Shown here: positions 58,971-64,000 of the stretch, piece after piece
Layout: each line of letters starts with the position of its first letter
Numbering within the stretch: the stretch's first letter is position 1
Assembly (NCBI GenBank): GCA_002189035.1
Contig: CM007992.1
Location: forward strand, 2,356,001-2,420,000
From: Utricularia gibba
Taxonomy: Eukaryota; Streptophyta; Magnoliopsida; Lamiales; Lentibulariaceae
DNA: 64,000 bases
Direction: 5' to 3'
Translations under genes and position numbers: made by a program
Notes under the pieces: model-generated
Databases searched by the model: none
The model's input: the letters and a program-made list of their open reading frames with translations, nothing else
What the model was told of the DNA's origin: nothing

Positions 58971-59504
58971 TAGGTAATAGAGTGGTATGTTGTGTAGAAT
59001 GAATGTATGATTCTCTACATGTTTAGTTCAAAATTAGATAGAGTGGCATGCGATGTTACATGAAAATATAGTCTTTTAAAAATCTAATTTATCTTCAATA
59101 ATATCTCCAAATAATGAATCATCATATCTAAACAAATTTCAATGAACTCTTTCTTGCATTGATGCTAACTCTACGACCCGCATGAAATCATCAACCAAGT
59201 GTGGCCAATGAGGTTTTACACTCCTTTTATATTTGAAAATATTGAGTATGCACCCCGTTTATGTTTCAAGAATGCATTCTGAGGGATGGGGAACAAGTAA
59301 ATGTTTTTTGGGTTTATTTGAATACGATTGAAAACTTAAATTCGTTTTGAAAACTAATTTTTTTGTTTTTATAGATTTACTTAGGAAGCATAAAACTTGG
59401 ACAATGGATTTGGATGAAATATGCAAAATGATTCATGTAAAGATAGGCTTCACGAAAATGGAGAGAATGTTAATAATGGATTTAGGTGGACAAGATGATC
59501 ATGG
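58971..59504. other. Spacer
   Basis: No gene is recognised apart from the fragment that follows. An open frame at 59,347-59,541 runs out of frame across the beginning of that fragment. Confidence 0.35.
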
Positions 59505-59609
59505 ACCCATGCAAAAGAGAAATGTTTGGTTGAGGCTTTGAAGGAGATAATGGCTGCTGGTTATACAGCTGATAATGGATTCAAAGCAGGTTATCAAGCG
59601 CCATTATAG
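59505..59609 (+). pseudogene. Myb/SANT-like domain fragment
   Basis: The frame starting at 59,505 reads EKCLVEALKEIMAAGYTADNGFKAGYQAPL and then a stop. The pattern L-x-x-A-L-x-x-(6)-G-(W/Y)-x-x-D-N-G-F-(K/R)-x-G-Y is that of the plant Myb/SANT-like domain found in PIF/Harbinger-associated and L10-interacting proteins. Only about 30 residues remain, with no gene structure around them. Confidence 0.45.
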
Positions 59610-60604
59610 CAGGCATCGACTTCTCCTCGATTCAGATATTCAAATTTTTAATGATGATGAATGAAGAAAATGAGCGCAATGAAGTGTAGTAAGTTTCCAG
59701 TGAAAACCAAATTTCCAGTTTCATAGAATACTTACAATGAGAGTATTTTGGACAATTTATATTTTTTAGTAGTCAAATATCATAAACTTATAATATTAAT
59801 CAAACACATTTTATAACGTATCTAATACAATTTATATAATCTATACTATATTTCATAATACCATATTTTATTATCCAATCAATTGAACAAGTCCTTAAAG
59901 CGCAAGTGCTATAACTGAACACCAGAGGTGCCTCCCCCATGTCTTTGTTGCCAAATAAATTAATGACAATAATACAATAACCCTCCAACTGAACACCAGA
60001 GGTGCTTGAAGATTGAAGGAGAGACCAAGATGTGAGCATCACTTTCATGACTTGTATTTGAAATGAACTATGGTACCTGCTATAACCATGTGTTTCTCTG
60101 ATGTGTTATCTTAAGATAGCGAAAAATGCTTACAAGTGTTAACATGAAACATGGGATTTTCAAGAAAGTCATCATATCATCTAAAACACAATCACAAAAT
60201 GCAATCAACCCACAGTCATCGAAAGTCATCACATCATGGAAAATGAAACAATGTCTGCAGCCCTCCATTTCCGAGTTCCAACAAAGGGTTCCTGCTTAGC
60301 ATCACTAGAGGCATGGAAAAATAATAATTGAACACACAATTTAAAATTTAAAATTATAATTAAAGTAATAAAAAACACTCCCTATAATATTCATATAAGT
60401 TACTAAAAAGTCTTCAATTGTTCTATCTTTATCAAAGATTTCTTACCAATCCTTAGTAATAGGGCCATGTTTTGTATATAAAACCATGAATCCTCCCGAA
60501 AGCTACAACACGAGCATCCTTACATTATAGGTGACATTAGACCACTAGATGAAAAAAAAAATATTGACATGTTATAATTCGTTCTATAACAACTCCTCAC
60601 TAGT
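59610..60604. other. Spacer
   Basis: No gene is recognised. A short duplicated phrase, 'aactgaacaccagaggtgc', occurs at about 59,915 and 59,988. Minus-strand open frames at 59,800-60,048 and 60,080-60,268 lack any family motif. Confidence 0.4.
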
Positions 60605-61345
60605 GTATAGCTAAGGATGGTCACAAGTCAGGTTTGGTTTTGGGTTTGATTGGACCCATAACCGACTGGGATTACATTTTTAAAATTCAGATCCAAACCA
60701 AACTCGTAGTATAACCATTGGTTCTGGATCTATGGGTCTAACTCGGATCTAGTTTGGATTTGGTTTAAATAAATATTAATTTTACTATATTTTTGAAATA
60801 CTGTAAAATATATTATTTATTTGATTTCAAATAATAAATAATTGATAATAATGTTTTAAATGAAAAATTAAAAAAAGAGCTCGAAGAAATAAAATATAAA
60901 ATGATTAAAAAATCAAAATACAAAGTTAATTGTGGTAACCTTAAGGTAAAGTCACTAAAATATTATATTTTAAATCCGATATTTTATGTAACTACAATAA
61001 TAAAATTCTAGGTAGGAAAGATTAGATCTAATATATACAATTTCTGGTATTGTAATTTTTCCATTAAATATATATACTTTCAATTAATAATATTTTTTAT
61101 TTCTCATTTGTAGAATTTTTATCTAAAAAAAATTATTTTAAATAATCACTCATATTAAAATGAATATTTAATTAATCAAGTATACGGGTATGTCTGGATT
61201 GACCACCGTTGTGCCAGATCTGAACTGAGAATAAATGGATCTTAAATTTTTTGCTCACACCCATTTTAATGTAACCAAGCTTGTATAATCATTCGGGTCT
61301 ATCGGGTTAGATTATGATAATCGAGTATTGCCCAACCCTGTGTCT
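60605..61345. mobile_element. Possible non-autonomous hAT-like element
   Basis: AT-rich centre with both ends rich in 'ggatct', 'gggtct' and 'gggttt' motifs. The right end, read inward, is 'cagggttgggcaatactcg', which resembles hAT termini. The left end ('aaggatggtcacaagtcagg') is only loosely similar, and no 8-bp duplication was found. Confidence 0.35.
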
Positions 61346-61463
61346 CATGTTTCACATCAATTAACCTAGAATATTGATTGTGAAACTTGCCCTAAAAAAT
61401 TCTGATCGTGAACATTAGAACTAATACGGAGTTATGCTCGTATATCACACCTTAGACCGAGTT

Positions 61464-61670
61464 TTAGGAAAACAAATTGGATTGCTTGATTTGACCTCTT
61501 CTAAACCCATTTTTTACCTTCAGCTCATCTACTATTTGTTTCAAGGCAAGAATTAAATATTTGTCCTCTTCAGGTTTCCATTGGTTGGGATTTCTTACTA
61601 TCATCTCAATCAATTGCATTATCATGATTGTTATGGGAAAGAAAATTATCCTTCTCCAAGACCAAGGCAA
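61464..61670 (-). pseudogene. Myb/SANT-like domain fragment, minus strand
   Basis: The frame contains NQWKPEEDKYLILALKQIV, then KNGFRRGQ, matching W-x-x-E-E-D-x-x-L-x-x-A-L ... N-G-F-(R/K)-x-G of the plant Myb/SANT-like family. It is isolated and short, with no transposase or other exon nearby. It is not collinear with the plus-strand fragment at 59.5 kb but belongs to the same family. Confidence 0.5.
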
Positions 61671-61679
61671 ATGGTATCC

Positions 61680-62927
61680 TACTTCCAGAAGATGACAAAA
61701 CCCTATGAGTGAGAGATGATGAAAGCTACAGATGGAGAGGTACTCCTGTCCAACAAAGGTTTAGGACCATTCTAGAGATGCCTGCCGAGATCCTGAAGAG
61801 GTCCTGAAAGCCTGAAAGGAGGGGGCTTCACCTGAAAGCTCGATCGGGTATATATCCTCCATGCCCACCATCTTGTCGTACTCTGCTTCTCACCCTTTCT
61901 CCGCACACTGCTACCTACCGGAGGCGATCTCTTTCTTTGAAATGGAGGAACGTATTCCTTCTCAGAGATATTAGCATGAATGTATGGCAAAAAGTGGAAA
62001 GTATCATCTCAACACTTGATTTTGTGCAAGTAGAGAACAAAGAAAGAAACAAGGACTGAATTTTGGGGCAACACAAAACAACCAAATGAAGGTGAAAATC
62101 TTCAAGAATCTGAAATGATTTCTAAGAACACAACATTTTCTTATAACCTTACATGTTTATAGTGAATCTTTTCCACTTAGTGTGTGAGTACTCTCGATTT
62201 TTTTGTTTTTTAAGTTATCATCTCTATATTCTTTATTTTTATCATCTTAAATTGATTAGATATTATGAAAATTTCCATAAATAGACTAAATCATCAAATC
62301 CATAAAAATAATGTTTTTGTTTACGTCATTCTACTCTTCCATAGGTCTATATATTCCATAGATTTTGAATAACATTGAAATGAATGATATTAAAAAAGTA
62401 TATGAATCTTTGACATTCCAAATTTATACTGTACCATATATGACAGCATATCTAATGGAATATACCATATATCAATTATTTCCAAATTTGTATACATAAC
62501 TGTAGCTATAATAATCTCAACTCAACCAACAATAATTGGAATATAAAATGTATACCACAAATTTACAAACAAATAATCCACTACCAATATCGCACAACAT
62601 TCATACTTTCAACTTACAAGTACAAGGCAAGAAATCACAAAATCAAATACATACCAAAGCAAGGAAAAACAAAATCCTCTCCTCGATCCTCTATCTCCGC
62701 TGCTCATACAATTTTCTAGAAATCAGAAACCAGAATGGGTCTTGTGAGTGCATCCTGCACAAAGCAGTTAAGCTCCCAACAGAAGTTTCCCTTGGTCAAG
62801 GGTCATTGTGCAAGTTCAAACAAGCATCCGTGGAGGAGTTCACGCAATGAGTATATGGTACTGAGTTTAACTTATCAGAATGGACCAAACATGGTGAAGT
62901 TAGGCCCATGTGCTCCTCACTTCTCTT
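61680..62927. other. Spacer
   Basis: No recognised gene. A minus-strand frame at 61,772-61,990 (EKEYVPPFQRKRSPP...) and a plus-strand frame at 62,735-62,950 have above-average GC but no motif I can name. They could be fragments of an unknown gene. Confidence 0.35.
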
Positions 62928-63335
62928 TGTTAGAATTAATTCTAATTTAAGGGCCTATATGTATTAATCGTTGTCCTTAATCCAAATAATAATAAAGTGA
63001 TCAATTTATTATTACTGTTTGGATAATCTTTTAAGGTGGTTTTTGGTTGGTTTTGTTGGTGATTGTATAGGGACTAATGTAAGTTTTGTTTAGTGATGGG
63101 CTAAATGAAATTCCAACTCTATAAATAAAGGAGTCATGGTCCCCAAAAAAACATCGAATTTTCTCTTGATGTCCCATCGATTGAGAGAAATGGAGATTGC
63201 TTGAAGGCTTTTCCAAATTGTTGTACTTCTTGTAAGATCGCTGTCTGCGCTTTGGTTCTAATGAGAAGTCTTAAGTTATGGATTCTGGTATACATTTGCA
63301 CTTCAGCTGCATAAAACCCTCAACCATTTCTAATA
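62928..63335 (+). repeat. LTR of a copia-type element at the right edge
   Basis: Starts TGTTAGAATTAATTCTAA and runs about 408 bp to 'tttctaata'. It is followed after two bases by a primer-binding site. It contains 'ctataaataaagg' (63,119-63,131), a good TATA box for the retrotransposon promoter, followed by a plausible transcript start. No second LTR is within the window. Confidence 0.75.
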
Positions 63336-63337
63336 AT

Positions 63338-63349
63338 TGGTATTAGAGC
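63338..63349 (+). other. Primer-binding site (initiator tRNA-Met type)
   Basis: TGGTATTAGAGC differs by one base from TGGTATCAGAGC, the complement of the plant initiator tRNA-Met 3' end used by copia elements to prime first-strand synthesis. It lies two bases after the LTR end. Confidence 0.8.
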
Positions 63350-64000
63350 AATATCGGAGTTATTGAGTGTTTCTTTTGGTTTTATGATTTTCTAAAACCA
63401 TATTTGTGAAAAAAGAAAAAAAGAAGAATGAAACATCAGTTTAAAGATATTTCAAACCATAGTCTTTTGGATTACATTTTTCTGTGGAAGGGGTTTTCAA
63501 CCTCAAGTTATTTTCAAATGATTTGGATTATCATATTGTTCTTCAAAATGAAATCCCTAGGGTTTCCTTTTCTTTTGAGTGAATTAAATTGAAATGAATA
63601 GTCATATGATGTTGCCAAAGTAACATCTCTATGAAAGCATAGGAGGATAATGCATATTTAATTTTTGAAACTGTTATCTACCCAAAGGAAGATAAATATT
63701 GGATGAAAATCATAAGGATGCATTTGTAGTAATAACATAGTGATAATTATTGTGTCTTGCATATAAGTTATGAATCTACCCAAAGGAAGGTTCACCTCTT
63801 GATGTGTAGTTTATTATCAATGTTTGATTCCTACTCCTAGACATCATTGATTAATTAATATTTTGTCCAAAGATAGAATATTGATGTAATTAGATGTTTT
63901 CTGATGGGATATACCTCTATTTATTTTATTTTTTATCTAATAGTGAGCCAATTTTCTTCTCTTTTCAGCAACTTTGGCCACTGTTTCCAGCCACCATGAA
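63350..64000 (+). other. Internal region of the right-edge element, no ORF visible
   Basis: No gag motif or long frame appears before the window ends, so the element is either non-autonomous or decayed, or its coding part lies beyond 64,000. The phrases 'tacccaaaggaag' (63,679 and 63,778) recur about 100 bp apart. Confidence 0.4.

Noticed and set aside
1-64000. tRNA, rRNA or organelle-derived genes
   Set aside because: None were seen on reading. The only tRNA-related sequences are the primer-binding sites at 49,432 and 63,338.

Overview
This is a window of plant nuclear DNA, most likely from a dicot. It is AT-rich and has spliceosomal introns, nested LTR retrotransposons, hAT and Mutator-like (MULE) DNA transposons, and relics of plant-specific gene families. 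Only one gene looks intact: a six-exon receptor-like cytoplasmic kinase of the CRPK1/At1g16670 type (46,963-48,652, + strand). Nearly all other coding sequence is transposon-derived or is a broken host gene.

Layout. 1-12.4 kb: a remnant of an Athila-type Ty3/gypsy element, a broken hAT transposase (- strand) and a diverged LTR. These are followed by an Athila element (4,222-12,032, target-site duplication CCTCA) inserted in the integrase C-terminus of an older gypsy element, whose two halves flank it. 12.4-17.9 kb: a degenerate TTGACC-rich repeat, a striking nested palindrome (13,565-13,786) and an FCP1/HAD-like phosphatase pseudogene (- strand) with a duplicated last exon. 17.9-25.7 kb: a 5'-truncated copia element (- strand) and two further copia scraps in opposite orientations. 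26.4-30.1 kb: a MULE transposase gene (- strand) with recognisable introns but several breaks. 30.3-33.8 kb: a solo Athila-family LTR (target-site duplication CTAAT) carrying a perfect 141-bp tandem duplication, then the C-terminal exons of an SR45-like splicing factor (- strand).

33.8-39.8 kb: a second MULE with about 367-bp terminal inverted repeats and two divergent genes, a transposase (- strand) and a coiled-coil protein with a 'gypsy-type transposase' domain (+ strand). They are separated by an array of six 41-bp units, each able to form a hairpin. 39.8-46.9 kb: AT-rich spacer, a hAT-like remnant and, at 42.1-42.5 kb, the first two exons of the SR45-like gene. The SR45-like locus therefore appears to have been split, with its RRM lost, around the MULE. 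46.9-48.7 kb: the kinase gene. 49.0-57.0 kb: a copia element with three later insertions, in its integrase, its reverse transcriptase and its 3' LTR. 57-64 kb: mostly spacer, with minisatellite-like repeats, a 455-bp hAT-type MITE with an 8-bp target-site duplication, two Myb/SANT-like fragments, and a copia-type LTR plus primer-binding site at the right edge.

The strongest candidate for something undescribed is the two-gene long-TIR MULE with its central hairpin array. The nested palindrome at 13.6 kb is next. All homology calls come from reading translated motifs and repeat matches by eye; no database search was run.
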